Of a stretch of DNA of 64,000 nucleotides, positions 16,711 through 26,965 are shown in pieces. Source of the stretch: Virgibacillus sp. MSP4-1 (GTDB lineage Bacteria > Bacillota > Bacilli > Bacillales > Alkalibacillaceae). The stretch lies in assembly GCF_010092505.1 (NCBI RefSeq), contig NZ_CP048021.1, positions 2,480,001 to 2,544,000 on the forward strand, given 5' to 3'. A program made the position numbers and the translations under genes. How positions within the stretch are numbered: position 1 is the stretch's first letter; each line of letters starts with the position of its first letter. Under the pieces are notes generated by a model that searched no databases, had not been told where the DNA came from, and was given only the letters and a program-made list of their open reading frames with translations.

Positions 16711-18888
16711 CTACTTAAATTCCATTTTCCATGAAAAGTATTTTTTATCAGGGTCTTTTTCGTATTTTAGGTAGGCGCTGAATTTTTTGCCTTTTTTGCT
16801 GGTCAGCCCTTTTACGTGGGCGCGGCCGTTTTTGAGTAAAGATTTGACCATCGTTTTGGTGGGCTTCTTTTTCATGCTGGCCAGGTACTTATCATTTTTC
16901 CAGATGGCAAATGAGCAGCCCTTGCCCTTTTTCCAGTTGCTGCAGCTGAAGGCTACGTATGAATCGATGACATTTTCGCCGCAGACCGGACATTTTCCAA
17001 GGACTTCATTGCTGATTTTAGATGACTTGATCTCATTAATGGTAATGTCTTCCGCCTGCTTAATTTTTTCGACCGAGTCAGATGTGAAGGAGAATACCAG
17101 GTTTAAAAACTGGTCCTTTTTCACCTTGTTTTTCTCAATATCTGATAGCGTTTTTTCCAATCGTCCTGTGAACTCCAAATCAAACAGCTCCTGAATAGGG
17201 AAGGACTCTACCAGTCTCTTTCCTAACGGTGTACAGATAAGGTTTTTCTTATCAGCTTTAATATATCCGATATCCTTCAGCTTTTTAATCGTTTCTGCCC
17301 TGGTGGCCGGGGTTCCGATGCTGAAGCCGGCCAATATACTGCCCAGCATTTCTTCATCGCTGGAATCGTCACCGGCCTCCTCTTCCTCTTTATAACTCTT
17401 CCCACAGGTTTCCATCACTTTAAGAAGTGTTTTTTCCGTATGACGTTTGGGCGGTTTGGTCATATGAGAGGAAACCTTTGCGTCCGCCACAGACACCTGA
17501 TCATTCAGATTTACCTTTGGCAGGATGACATCTTTGGATTGAATATGGTCAACCTTTTTCCAGCCTTCAACGATCTGAACCTTCCCCTTAGTTAAGAAGT
17601 ACCCATTTACATCCTCTGCATCTACTTTCGTTTTTAACAGTGTCTGTTCTGATTCTGCAATCGGCATAAATTGCATAATAAAGCGATTTTTAATGGCTGT
17701 ATAAACAATTTCCTGATCCCGGGTCAGCTGTTTCGGCTTCATGTATGTAGGGATAATTGCGCTATGGCTTTCTACCTTTTGATTATTAAATACACGCTTT
17801 GATTTTTTAAAGGTAATTTCATCTTTATAAGGGAGATTTTCTGAATGGACATTTAAGACCTTGGCTGTTTTTCTGACCAGACTTTCATCCAGGGCAATAC
17901 TGGACGTTCTTGGGTAGGTAATCAGTTTCTTCTCATATAAAGATTGGGCCACTTTCAGCACTTTATCACTGGACCAGCCTTTATACTTATTTGTAATAAA
18001 CCCCTGCAAGTTTGATAGATTGAATAAGTAAGGAGGGAACTCTTTTTTCCTTTCCACTTGTTTGTCGATGACGTTCCCATCCTTGTTCATGACCGCTTCC
18101 CTAATCCGGGTTAAGACGTTCTGATCGTTGAACTTTTCCTGTTTCTTTTCCATGTACGTTCCTTCATACGTTTCTCCATCCCTCGTTTTGAAGGCTGCGG
18201 TAAGTTTAAAATACTCTTCAGGCTTAAACTGCTCTATTTCCTTATCCCTGTCATAAATAATTTTTAATGTTGGCAGTAAAACACGTCCGATATTGAGTGC
18301 CTTCCCTTTGCCTTTTTGATATTTCAACGTGGCTACAGATGTAAGGTTGATTCCAATCACCCAATCAGCCCACTGTCTGCTCATACCTGCATCAAGTAAA
18401 GGACGCAATTCCTGGTTGGGCCTGAGCCGGCTCATTCCTTCCTTTACTCCCTCTGGTGTCCATTCATTCAGCAGCAACCGATAGACTTGCTTTTTCGGCT
18501 TCTGTTTATAGATTATACTGTCGCCGATTAACTGTCCTTCACGGTCATAATCACAAGCAGAGATAATCGCTTCTACATCTGACCTTTTCATTAGCTGATG
18601 AACGGTTTTGAGCTGCTTTTGCACACCCCAGTCCGGTTTGGAGCGGTCTTTTGGGTTACTTTTTACTTTATACTGAAAACTGGACGGAATGAACGGGAAG
18701 TTGTCCATTTTCCAGCGGGCCATTTTGGAGTCATAGTCTTTCGCATCATAGAGCTCCAATAAATGTCCAAAAGCCCAGGTGATAAGAAAATTCTCCCCTT
18801 CATAATAGCCATCCTTTTTTCCTTTAACGTTTAGTGCATCGGCAATGTTCTTCGCCACGGACGGTTTTTCCGCTAAGATCAATTGCAT
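16711..18888 (-). CDS. topB: DNA topoisomerase III
   Basis: Type IA topoisomerase that relaxes negatively supercoiled DNA and decatenates intermediates through a transient 5'-phosphotyrosine. 725 residues: a TOPRIM domain (1-150, ILAEKPSVAKNIADAL; the acidic pair in SACDYDREGQLIG) and the topoisomerase core with the active-site Tyr in LITYPRTSSI near residue 310. The CPVCGENVIDSY...CSNWKKGKGC zinc-finger-like module lies at about 645-680. The length matches Bacillus TopB. AAAGAGG precedes the ATG. Confidence 0.96.
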   Translation of the reverse strand: MQLILAEKPSVAKNIADALNVKGKKDGYYEGENFLITWAFGHLLELYDAKDYDSKMARWKMDNFPFIPSSFQYKVKSNPKDRSKPDWGVQKQLKTVHQLMKRSDVEAIISACDYDREGQLIGDSIIYKQKPKKQVYRLLLNEWTPEGVKEGMSRLRPNQELRPLLDAGMSRQWADWVIGINLTSVATLKYQKGKGKALNIGRVLLPTLKIIYDRDKEIEQFKPEEYFKLTAAFKTRDGETYEGTYMEKKQEKFNDQNVLTRIREAVMNKDGNVIDKQVERKKEFPPYLFNLSNLQGFITNKYKGWSSDKVLKVAQSLYEKKLITYPRTSSIALDESLVRKTAKVLNVHSENLPYKDEITFKKSKRVFNNQKVESHSAIIPTYMKPKQLTRDQEIVYTAIKNRFIMQFMPIAESEQTLLKTKVDAEDVNGYFLTKGKVQIVEGWKKVDHIQSKDVILPKVNLNDQVSVADAKVSSHMTKPPKRHTEKTLLKVMETCGKSYKEEEEAGDDSSDEEMLGSILAGFSIGTPATRAETIKKLKDIGYIKADKKNLICTPLGKRLVESFPIQELFDLEFTGRLEKTLSDIEKNKVKKDQFLNLVFSFTSDSVEKIKQAEDITINEIKSSKISNEVLGKCPVCGENVIDSYVAFSCSNWKKGKGCSFAIWKNDKYLASMKKKPTKTMVKSLLKNGRAHVKGLTSKKGKKFSAYLKYEKDPDKKYFSWKMEFK

Positions 18889-19157
18889 CCTCTTTCACTC
18901 CATCCCAGATTGCGTTTCACACATTTCCTTCATTGTATAGCTAAATGACATTTCCGTCTAATTCCATAAATAGATTTATAAGAAGCTTAAATACCCAAAG
19001 AAATCAATGATGCGTTTATGAAATCCTGTTTTTTCATGATCATAGAGGCCGCATCTCAAAATTTTGGTAAATAGCGAAAAAGATTGCATTTCCCTTTAAA
19101 TTCTATTAGTATTCTCTAGTACTCATTTATTTTACAACCAGAAAAGGTCGGATAATT

Positions 19158-20363
19158 ATGCCTAAGCACATCTGGATTCTCATTATCGGGATGGCCATTA
19201 ATGTCACTGGGGCTTCATTTATATGGCCCTTAAACACAATTTATATGCACAATGAATTAGGGAAATCTCTGGCCTTTGCAGGGATTATTTTAATGCTTAA
19301 TCAGGGGTTTGCCATTTTGGGGAATCTGATTGGCGGTACCCTTTTTGATAAAATCGGCGGTTATAAAACTATCATGTTAGGAATCTCCATTTCCATGCTT
19401 TCTGCAACTGTTCTGGCTTTCTACAACAGCATCGTTCCGTATATGATTCTATTAATGACGATTGGATTAGGCTCCGGAATGGTAAAGCCCTCCATGTTTG
19501 CCTTTGCAAGCTCTGCATGGCCAGAAGGAGGCAGGCGTGCGTTTAATGCTATATATGTGGCACAAAACCTCGGGGTAGCACTCGGCGCATCCCTTGGTGG
19601 TTTTTTTGCCAGCATCTCCTTTTCGCTTATATTCGTCGCAAATGCGGTGACGTTTCTCCTTTTCTTTATCATCGTTTTATTTAAATTTAAGCCGATTGAA
19701 CAAAGAATGGACCATGTCGCCTACACAGGCGGGATGGATTATCAGGCGGATAAGGGAAAAGACAAAGCGTCCTTCCGTGCGTTAATGATTTTGGGGATCG
19801 GTTTTTTTATCAGCTGGATTGCCTACGTCCAGTGGCAGTCCACCATTTCTTCCTATACTCAGGAGCTGGGCATATCCGTAAGCAACTACAGTACACTGTG
19901 GACGATAAATGGTGTATTAATTATTGCTGCCCAGCCCCTCGTAAAATTGATTGGTAAATGGATTCCCTCTCCAAGAGTTCATATTTATATTGGGAATACA
20001 ATCTTTCTGTTTTCCTTTATCTATATTCTATTTGCCGAATCCTTTGCCTCGTTCGTAACTGGTATGATTATTTTGACATTAGGTGAAGTTTTAGTCTGGC
20101 CAGCCGTTCCCACTTTAGCAGATCAACTGGCTCCTAAAGGAAAATCCGGTTATTACCAGGGACTGATTAATAGTATTGCTACAGGCGGTCGTATGGTAGG
20201 GCCTGTACTTGGTGGGTTAGTCGTGGATCATTCAAATATTCATTATTTATTCTACGGATTGATCTTCCTGCTCATGGTTCCGTATCTAACTACTTATTTA
20301 TACGACCGGGGTCTGTTGAAGCAAAAAACGGTGTCATCACAAGCCGAGCAGCACTTATCTTAA
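19158..20363 (+). CDS. MFS transporter
   Basis: Twelve-helix major facilitator superfamily transporter of 401 residues. The loop 2-3 signature reads GGTLFDKIGGYKTI (near residue 55). A long cytoplasmic loop (about 180-205) separates the halves. The general shape is of a drug/proton antiporter or uncharacterised efflux pump, and no substrate is suggested by the neighbours. ATG behind AAAAGG. It is convergent with the two-component operon, with a shared terminator between. Confidence 0.9.
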   Translation: MPKHIWILIIGMAINVTGASFIWPLNTIYMHNELGKSLAFAGIILMLNQGFAILGNLIGGTLFDKIGGYKTIMLGISISMLSATVLAFYNSIVPYMILLMTIGLGSGMVKPSMFAFASSAWPEGGRRAFNAIYVAQNLGVALGASLGGFFASISFSLIFVANAVTFLLFFIIVLFKFKPIEQRMDHVAYTGGMDYQADKGKDKASFRALMILGIGFFISWIAYVQWQSTISSYTQELGISVSNYSTLWTINGVLIIAAQPLVKLIGKWIPSPRVHIYIGNTIFLFSFIYILFAESFASFVTGMIILTLGEVLVWPAVPTLADQLAPKGKSGYYQGLINSIATGGRMVGPVLGGLVVDHSNIHYLFYGLIFLLMVPYLTTYLYDRGLLKQKTVSSQAEQHLS

Positions 20364-20388
20364 ATTCTTTAAAAGGTACTTGAGCAAT

Positions 20389-20428
20389 AAAAAAAAGCTT
20401 GGATGATATTAAGATCCAAGCGTTTTTC
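20389..20428. terminator. Bidirectional terminator between MFS gene and response regulator
   Basis: GCTTGGAT (20397-20404) pairs with ATCCAAGC (20414-20421). It is flanked by an A-run on the left and GTTTTTCTT on the right, so it works on both strands. Confidence 0.9.
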
Positions 20429-20473
20429 TTTGCCTATCAGCACATGCTATTCAACAAATGGCTACCTTCTCTC

Positions 20474-21871
20474 TTAATCCCTCTCCAATTCAATATTATA
20501 CTTCCTGATCTTATACAAAAGACTCTGTCTGGAAATATCCAATCGTTCTGCTGCCCGTGCCTGGTTGCCATGCTCGGCCCTTAGTGCTTCTTCAATAGCA
20601 TGAATCTCCACTTGTTCAATATGGTCAGGCAACGAGAAGTCCTCATCAATGGAAAGGTTGATACTCTCTTCTTCCCCATGAGCATCGCCTTCAAAATCCT
20701 CAATCACTTCATTAGGAAAATCGTCCAGTTTTAATTCGCCATCTGTTGTTAAAACGACAGCTCTGGCTATTGCGTTTTGCAGTTCACGGATATTTCCCGG
20801 CCATGGATATTTGCACAGCTTCTGAACCAGGGAATCAGAAATGGAGTAAGAACGCTGATAATCCTTCTCATATTCTGACAGGAATTGCTGGATCAGTCCG
20901 GGAATGTCCTCTGTACGTTTTTTTAGCGGCGGAAGTTTCAGCCCTATGATGTTTAGTCGATAATACAGATCCTCCCGAAATTCTCCTGCCTGAACCATGT
21001 CCCATAAATTGCGATTGGTTGCGGCAATTAAACGTACATCTGATGAAACTTCTTTTGCGCTTCCTAATGGAGTAAAGGTTTTATCCTGAGTGAACTGCAA
21101 GAGTTTGGCCTGCAGATCAATCGATATTTCCCCGATTTCATCCAGAAACAATGTCCCTTTATCCGCTGTTAGACATAGTCCCTTTTTCGATGTATCAGCT
21201 CCGGTAAACGCTCCTTTTTCATAGCCAAATAATTCACTCTCCAGCAGATTGGATGGAATGGCGGCGCAGTTTACTTTGACAAAGGGCCCATCCTTTCTGC
21301 GACTTTCCTGATGAATGGCTCTTGCACACCGGGACTTGCCGGTTCCACTCTCCCCTTCCATAAGCACGGTCACATCCTGGGGAGCTACCCGTTCAATTAA
21401 GCCAAACACGTCAATCATACTTTTACTTCGGGTAACCATCCCCTGAAGCTGATATTTATTTTCAACAGCGGCCTTGAGCTCCCTGTTTTCATAGTGAAGA
21501 TCCTGCCATTCAATCGCCCGTTCAATGACTACCTTTAATTCATCCGCCTTCATGGGCTTGGTTAAGTAATCAAAAGCCCCCATTTTCATCGCTTTGACCG
21601 CATCGCCTATATCCCCATAGGCCGTACAGACTATAATAGGGATATCCTCATACTGCGGTTTCCAGCTTTCCAGCAATTTTAAGCCTGTTGTATCAGGCAA
21701 TAATATATCTAACAGAATAAGATCAATTTCTCTTTCATTGATTTTGTGAGCAGCCTCTTCACCACTGGCAGCCTCCACTACCTGATATCCTGCTTTTTCT
21801 AATGTCATGGTGGAAAGCCGACGGAATTTCTCATTATCTTCTACAAATAAAATGGTTTTTGGCTTACTCAA
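20474..21871 (-). CDS. Sigma-54-dependent response regulator (NtrC/AtoC family)
   Basis: Transcription activator controlled by the adjacent kinase. 465 residues: a receiver domain (1-120, phospho-acceptor Asp55 in [10 protein letters not shown], Lys in LTKPMK) and a central AAA+ ATPase (about 145-385). The latter has Walker A GESGTGKS (173-180) and the sigma-54 contact loop GAFTGA (219-224). A C-terminal Fis-type helix-turn-helix (about 425-463, [20 protein letters not shown]) completes it. All the parts for opening a SigL (sigma-54) promoter are present. TTG start behind AAGGGG, 27 bp after the kinase gene. I see no convincing -24/-12 promoter within the window, so its target is unknown. Confidence 0.94.
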   Translation of the reverse strand: MSKPKTILFVEDNEKFRRLSTMTLEKAGYQVVEAASGEEAAHKINEREIDLILLDILLPDTTGLKLLESWKPQYEDIPIIVCTAYGDIGDAVKAMKMGAFDYLTKPMKADELKVVIERAIEWQDLHYENRELKAAVENKYQLQGMVTRSKSMIDVFGLIERVAPQDVTVLMEGESGTGKSRCARAIHQESRRKDGPFVKVNCAAIPSNLLESELFGYEKGAFTGADTSKKGLCLTADKGTLFLDEIGEISIDLQAKLLQFTQDKTFTPLGSAKEVSSDVRLIAATNRNLWDMVQAGEFREDLYYRLNIIGLKLPPLKKRTEDIPGLIQQFLSEYEKDYQRSYSISDSLVQKLCKYPWPGNIRELQNAIARAVVLTTDGELKLDDFPNEVIEDFEGDAHGEEESINLSIDEDFSLPDHIEQVEIHAIEEALRAEHGNQARAAERLDISRQSLLYKIRKYNIELERD

Positions 21872-21898
21872 TCGTCATTCCCCTTCCCGTTTGACCCC

Positions 21899-24022
21899 TT
21901 ATTTAAAGGCTTTTAAATAAATGAGCATCGTTGTTCCGACACCTGTTTCACTCTCTACTTCCATATAACCGCCGTGGTTATTAATAATATCATGCGTAAT
22001 GGATAATCCCAGCCCTGTACCTTCCTGCTTGGTTGAATAGAAAGGGTTAAAAATACGTTTCATTTTCGACTGGGATATTCCCACTCCATCATCCATCACT
22101 TCAAGCACATATTGCTGGTCCACTTTTTCTATCGTTACTTCAATTTTCCCCTGCTGTTCAACCGCATCCATAGAATTTAAGAACACATTTAAAAGGGCCT
22201 GTGTTATCTGGTTACGATCTCCTTTAACAAATGCCTGTTCTTCGGGGTAGATGGTATTTATTTCAATTTTCTTCTGTTTCATCTGGTGAGATAGTAGATG
22301 GAGTATTTCATTCACTAATTCTGTCAAATCAATGATGCTTTCTTCTTTCTTCGTTTCCCGGCTGAATTGCAGAAAGCTTTTCACCAGTTCGTTCATACGG
22401 TCCGTTTCGTCCTGAATATCGTTCAGCGCCTCCTTAATCGTTTCGGGATCCTTTCCTTTAAAGGAATAGCGATTTTCCAGTTCCTTAAATTCCGACTCTA
22501 TTAAATCACTGGCCATTTGTATCGTACCCAGAGGATTTTTCACTTCATGGGCGAGGCCTGCTGTCATCTGACCTATGGCTGCCAGCTGTTCTGACCTCTG
22601 GATATGCTGTTCCAGCTGCCTCACTTTGGTAATATCCCAGAAGGTCGTCACAACCCCAATCACCTGTCCCGTTTCATCTAACAGAGGAGAGCTGAACCGT
22701 CTTAAAACAAGCTTGCGTCCATATAGATTTCTGTATATATACTCATCTTTTATTCCTTCAAAGTCAGATGAGGCATTTTTACAAGTCTCAAAATGTTCTT
22801 TTAAGGGGACAGGCAAAGCAGAAATCGACTTTCCTTTTAACCTTTTATGTTTACGATTTAATAGTTCTTTCGCCTTGTCATTTACAGATGTCACGTTACC
22901 CAAAGGATCCATGGTAATGACACCAAAAGGAAAGGACCCCAGAATGAGCTGAAGATAGCGTTCCTTTTCCTTCAGGCTGGTGGCCATGTAATTTAAGGCT
23001 TTCGATAAGGTTTTTACCTCGTCTTTTTCCTGCAGCAGATTAAATTTCCATTTTCCACCCTGAACATATTGATTGGCTTCTTCGGTTAATGCGTTAATTG
23101 GTTTAATTACCCATTTCACACTAAAATACAGAAGGATGGTCACAGCTATCGTTAATACAACAAGTCCCATAATTAATGAAAAGGTTAAATTTTTTGTTGC
23201 GGCATTTACATGATCAACAGGGATAGTCGTAACCGATAAAAAAGGAAGATGATCGACGGGACTGTAGGCTATCAGCACTTTCTCCTGCAGTACAGATCCA
23301 TAACGAATGCCTGTCCTCCCGGAATATCCCTCTTCCACGACGGGAGACGTCAGACGTAATCCCATACTTTTATTATCGTTTGTATCGATGAGCACCGTTC
23401 CATCCTGATCAAGGAGAAAGCTTCTTCCTTCCTGTCCCACAATATTCTGTTTGCTGTTTTTTTGCAGAAAATCCACACTCACCTGTGCAATGAATCCACT
23501 GTGAACCTCTCCATGCTCCTCTGCCTGTAGCGGAACGGCTATGAAAATACCAGGTGGTCTATTATTTTTCGTTACAACCGTTGACGAAAAGGAGGACCGT
23601 CTCCATTTCAGTTCATTCAATATGGGCTGAAGTTTTGGAGGAAGGTTATCCATTCCCTCTTGACCAGTGGGGGCTTGATGGAGGATTTGTCCGTCCTGGC
23701 TGACTAAATAAATCTGCTGAAAGAAAGCATCATTAACAGCTAAATCTGTGATAGCTGAACGGGGCCATTCCGATGCATGATTCGTCAATCGATCGGTTAC
23801 TGATATATTTTCAAGCAGCTTCATTTTATATTCAAATAAATTCGTAGTCTGATTGGAAAGACTTTTCGTCACTTGTATTGCCTGATTTTCTGTCTGATTA
23901 TCCACGATATCCTTTGAAGACATCACACCTAAATACAGAATTACAAATAATGGAATCATAATCAGAAACAGGCCTAATACAATAAATCTTTTCGTCAATC
24001 TTGCTGGGAGGATCTTTTTCAT
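21899..24022 (-). CDS. Membrane sensor histidine kinase with extracellular Cache-type domain
   Basis: Partner of the sigma-54 response regulator. 707 residues in order: TM1 (about 12-33), an extracellular double-Cache-like domain (34-280), TM2 (about 281-303), HAMP (to about 356), PAS (about 357-470), HisKA with phospho-acceptor His in GLAHEVKNPLG (about 492), and HATPase_c with GVGISQSKMKRIFNPFYSTK and GTGLGLSI (about 590-705). Overall architecture is AtoS/DctB-like, which often senses small organic acids, but the ligand cannot be read from the sequence. The start has GAAGGGTG upstream. Confidence 0.94.
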   Translation of the reverse strand: MKKILPARLTKRFIVLGLFLIMIPLFVILYLGVMSSKDIVDNQTENQAIQVTKSLSNQTTNLFEYKMKLLENISVTDRLTNHASEWPRSAITDLAVNDAFFQQIYLVSQDGQILHQAPTGQEGMDNLPPKLQPILNELKWRRSSFSSTVVTKNNRPPGIFIAVPLQAEEHGEVHSGFIAQVSVDFLQKNSKQNIVGQEGRSFLLDQDGTVLIDTNDNKSMGLRLTSPVVEEGYSGRTGIRYGSVLQEKVLIAYSPVDHLPFLSVTTIPVDHVNAATKNLTFSLIMGLVVLTIAVTILLYFSVKWVIKPINALTEEANQYVQGGKWKFNLLQEKDEVKTLSKALNYMATSLKEKERYLQLILGSFPFGVITMDPLGNVTSVNDKAKELLNRKHKRLKGKSISALPVPLKEHFETCKNASSDFEGIKDEYIYRNLYGRKLVLRRFSSPLLDETGQVIGVVTTFWDITKVRQLEQHIQRSEQLAAIGQMTAGLAHEVKNPLGTIQMASDLIESEFKELENRYSFKGKDPETIKEALNDIQDETDRMNELVKSFLQFSRETKKEESIIDLTELVNEILHLLSHQMKQKKIEINTIYPEEQAFVKGDRNQITQALLNVFLNSMDAVEQQGKIEVTIEKVDQQYVLEVMDDGVGISQSKMKRIFNPFYSTKQEGTGLGLSITHDIINNHGGYMEVESETGVGTTMLIYLKAFK

Positions 24023-24214
24023 CGTACGCTAACACCCTTCAAAATAGCTAAAGTGATACTTCCATCAAGTAGGGGGCTCCTGCTGATGGTTAGTTGAACT
24101 TATCAGGAATTACTGACCATTTACCCTCCCACTTCTGAAGCAGGGGATACAACAGCCAGATTATGCATGATAAATAGGTACAGGTATTATTATATCGAAG
24201 TTAGGCAGGAATTC

Positions 24215-24250
24215 AAAAAAGCGAAGGCAACGTATCGTCACCTCCGCTTT
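24215..24250 (-). terminator. Terminator of the Opu-like operon
   Basis: AAAGCGAAGG (24218-24227) pairs, with one mismatch, with CCTCCGCTTT (24241-24250). A T-run follows on the minus strand. Confidence 0.75.
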
Positions 24251-24263
24251 AAAAATTCTCTAC

Positions 24264-25193
24264 TTATTCTTCTATTAATCCATTTTCAACTAACCAACTT
24301 CTTGCTACATCTGTCTCGCTTTCTTCATCAATATCCACACGATAATTTAAATCCATCATCGTTTCAGAGTCAAGATTTTCAGCAAGCGGTTTTAGAAGCT
24401 CTTCCAATTCAGGGTACTTGGCTAATGAGTCCTCATGAATCGTAATAGCTGCATGGTAAGCCGGGAAGAAGTTTTTGTCGTCTTCAAGCGTTACCAGATC
24501 AAATGCCTTAATGCGGCTATCGGTCATAAATCCGGTAGCAACATCAACCTGGCCATCTCTTAGTGCCTGATAGAACAAACCGGAATCCATTTTCTTCAAA
24601 TTACTGGATGGAACCTCAAACCCATAAGTTTTCTGAACCCCTTTAATACCATCAGGGCGTGTCGCGAATTCAGCGTTTGTTCCGATAAGTAATTCATCTG
24701 GATTTTCATTCATATATTCAGCCAAATCACTGATGGTCTTAATGCCTAATTCCTCTGAGTCATCTTTTCTCATCATTAATGTATACGTATTGTTGACATC
24801 GGCCGGATTTAACCAGACAATCCCATTTTTCTTGTCAATTTCTTTTACCGCTTCATAGGCCTCATCAGCGTTTGCAATAGGATCCTGATTATTATAAGTG
24901 ACCAGACTTGTACCTGTGTACTCCCAATAAAGATCAACCTGTTGATTTTCCAGAGCCGTACGAACAACCTGACTGGCCATATTATTTTTCTCTTCAACTT
25001 CATAGCCGTTTTCTTTTAGGTAAATAGAAAGGATTTTAGATAGAACAAATTGCTCCGTAAAGTTTTTCGCTCCAATGACAAGCTTTTTCTCTCCATCTCC
25101 TGAACCATCACTACCGGATGATTCCTCAGAACCGCCACATGCGGTAACAAATACTAAAGAAAGCACTAATAAAAACGATAAAACCTTTTTCAT
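24264..25193 (-). CDS. Glycine betaine/choline-type ABC transporter substrate-binding lipoprotein (OpuC/OsmF family)
   Basis: Surface lipoprotein that binds a quaternary-ammonium solute for the adjacent ABC importer. 309 residues: a signal with VFVTAC lipobox (Cys19), a Gly/Ser/Asp linker, then an OpuAC-type fold starting KLVIGAKNFTEQFVLSKILS. The QVDLYWEYTGTSLVTY stretch is typical of the family. GAGGAGG lies upstream. Last gene of the operon, behind both permeases and the ATPase. Ligand (betaine, choline, carnitine or other) is not resolved. Confidence 0.9.
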   Translation of the reverse strand: MKKVLSFLLVLSLVFVTACGGSEESSGSDGSGDGEKKLVIGAKNFTEQFVLSKILSIYLKENGYEVEEKNNMASQVVRTALENQQVDLYWEYTGTSLVTYNNQDPIANADEAYEAVKEIDKKNGIVWLNPADVNNTYTLMMRKDDSEELGIKTISDLAEYMNENPDELLIGTNAEFATRPDGIKGVQKTYGFEVPSSNLKKMDSGLFYQALRDGQVDVATGFMTDSRIKAFDLVTLEDDKNFFPAYHAAITIHEDSLAKYPELEELLKPLAENLDSETMMDLNYRVDIDEESETDVARSWLVENGLIEE

Positions 25194-25226
25194 GTTAATA
25201 TCCTCCTCTAATTTTTCCTTTATTTG

Positions 25227-25970
25227 TCATCCATCTGCTTCAACAGATTGGCGCACACCTTTTGATATAACAAAGCTTTCAATAATACGCAGAATCAGAT
25301 CTGCAAATAGTGCCAGTAAGGTGACAGGAACAGCACCTGAAAGCAAGTAAATATTGTCCCTCATCATGATCCCTGTAAAGATCCAGTCACCTAATCCACC
25401 TCCGCCGACTAAATAAGCAAGTGCAGCTGTACCAATATTTAAAACGACAGCTGTACGGATACCGGCAAGAATGGAAAAGGCTGCATTCGGCAACTCAATT
25501 TTAAATAGAATCTGATAGGGTTTGTACCCCATCCCGCGTGCAGCGTCCAACAGTTCAGGTTTAATCGAATCGATTCCCGCTACGGTATTACGAAGAATGG
25601 GCAGTAATGAATAAAGAAATAAGGCAAATACAGCCGGCTTAAAGCCAATACCCATCCACGTCATGGCCAAAGCTAATATTGCCAAACTCGGAATCGTCTG
25701 ACCCAGGTTCGCCGTATTCATAATCAGCCATTGTATTTTTTTAAACTTAGGCCTGGTGACCAGAATTCCCAATGGAACAGATAATGCGATCGCCAGTGAT
25801 GACGACAGCAGCACCATCTTTAAATGCTGTTGGAATAAATACCAGAAACCTTCTGGATCATCAAAGATCAATTGGTAATATCCTGATCGATAACTCCAAA
25901 CAAAAAACAGTACTGTTAGTATGGAAAGCAAAGTCTTGAGCAGGGTTGCGAGGAGTTTTTTTCTATTCAT
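25227..25970 (-). CDS. Compatible-solute ABC transporter permease (second)
   Basis: Integral membrane subunit of the Opu-like importer. 247 residues with about six hydrophobic segments. The EAA-type cytoplasmic loop reads LLDAARGMGYKPYQILFKIELPNA (about 145-168), where it docks to the ATPase. The N-terminal segment (KKLLATLLKTLLSILTVLFFVW) is longer than in the other permease. GAGGG precedes the ATG. It lies between the ATPase and binding-protein genes. Confidence 0.9.
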   Translation of the reverse strand: MNRKKLLATLLKTLLSILTVLFFVWSYRSGYYQLIFDDPEGFWYLFQQHLKMVLLSSSLAIALSVPLGILVTRPKFKKIQWLIMNTANLGQTIPSLAILALAMTWMGIGFKPAVFALFLYSLLPILRNTVAGIDSIKPELLDAARGMGYKPYQILFKIELPNAAFSILAGIRTAVVLNIGTAALAYLVGGGGLGDWIFTGIMMRDNIYLLSGAVPVTLLALFADLILRIIESFVISKGVRQSVEADG

Positions 25971-25984
25971 TGGTTTCCCTCCTC

Positions 25985-26947
25985 TTACATTATTTTTTCA
26001 TGTAAATAGTTTTCGATATCCTGGATGGTTAAAGCTCCGATTTTATCGTCTCCGGATTGTACGACTAATTGTTCCGCTTCCTGGTTTAACAGGATAGAAA
26101 GGGCATCCTTCAGGTTTGTATGAATAGGCACTGTTTTCTGTTGCTTGTTCGTTTCATTTGCTGATTTCAAATTCTGTTCATTCACAAGGTCCTGAATATG
26201 ATGCAGGCTTAAACTTTTCAGAGCACGATCCTTCCCGACAAACTTTCTTACAAAATCATTGGTCGGATGGGCGAGGATCTCATCAGGTGCATCGTACTGC
26301 ATCAATTTCCCTTCCCGGAATATGGCAACCTTGTCTCCCATCTTAATGGCCTCATCTATATCGTGACTGACAAACAGGATGGTTTTCTGGACCTCCTCCT
26401 GAATTTGTAAAAACTCATTTTGAATATGAGACCGGATAATCGGATCTAAGGCCCCAAATGGTTCATCCATTAACATGACCGGCGGATCAGCGGCCATCGC
26501 ACGAATAATTCCGATTCTCTGCTGCTGACCACCTGACAGTTCATGAGGATACCTCTTTCGGAACTGATCAGGATTCAATCCGACTAAATCCATTAAATAG
26601 TTAAACCGATCCTTTTTCTTCTTACGGTCCCAGCCGAGCAGATCAGGTACAGCCATGACATTCTGCTCAATCGTCATATTTGGAAAAAGACCATTGTGCT
26701 GAATGACGTAACCAATGTTTCTTCTCAGTTCAATCGGATTTAAGTCATTCACACTGTTGCCATTTACGGAAATGGTACCTTCCGAAATGGATTCCAGGCG
26801 ATTGACCATACGAAGAGTTGTGGTCTTTCCGCAGCCTGAAGGTCCCAGAAAGACCACAATATTTCCTTCCGGTACATGAAAACTAATATCATCAACCGCT
26901 TTAATGTCGTCATTAAATACTTTTGTTACGTGATTAAAGTCAATCAA
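25985..26947 (-). CDS. Compatible-solute ABC transporter ATPase with CBS region
   Basis: Nucleotide-binding subunit powering the importer. Walker A GPSGCGKTT (about 37-45), signature LSGGQQQRIG, and Walker B VMLMDEPFGALDP are intact. The C-terminal part (about 230-320) resembles a CBS domain as in OpuCA/ProV, which can report ionic strength; only the last part (GALTIQDIENYL) is clear. The frame is open to GTG 26956, which overlaps AAGGAG. TTG 26947 lies 6 nt behind AAGGAGTG and is preferred, giving IDFNHVTKVF. Confidence 0.92.
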   Translation of the reverse strand: MIDFNHVTKVFNDDIKAVDDISFHVPEGNIVVFLGPSGCGKTTTLRMVNRLESISEGTISVNGNSVNDLNPIELRRNIGYVIQHNGLFPNMTIEQNVMAVPDLLGWDRKKKKDRFNYLMDLVGLNPDQFRKRYPHELSGGQQQRIGIIRAMAADPPVMLMDEPFGALDPIIRSHIQNEFLQIQEEVQKTILFVSHDIDEAIKMGDKVAIFREGKLMQYDAPDEILAHPTNDFVRKFVGKDRALKSLSLHHIQDLVNEQNLKSANETNKQQKTVPIHTNLKDALSILLNQEAEQLVVQSGDDKIGALTIQDIENYLHEKIM

Positions 26948-26965
26948 TCTATTCACTCCTTACGA

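Noticed and set aside
21899-24022. Possible -24/-12 sites near the two-component operon
   Set aside because: No sequence has the required GG and GC with the right 10-bp spacing, so no sigma-54 promoter was called.
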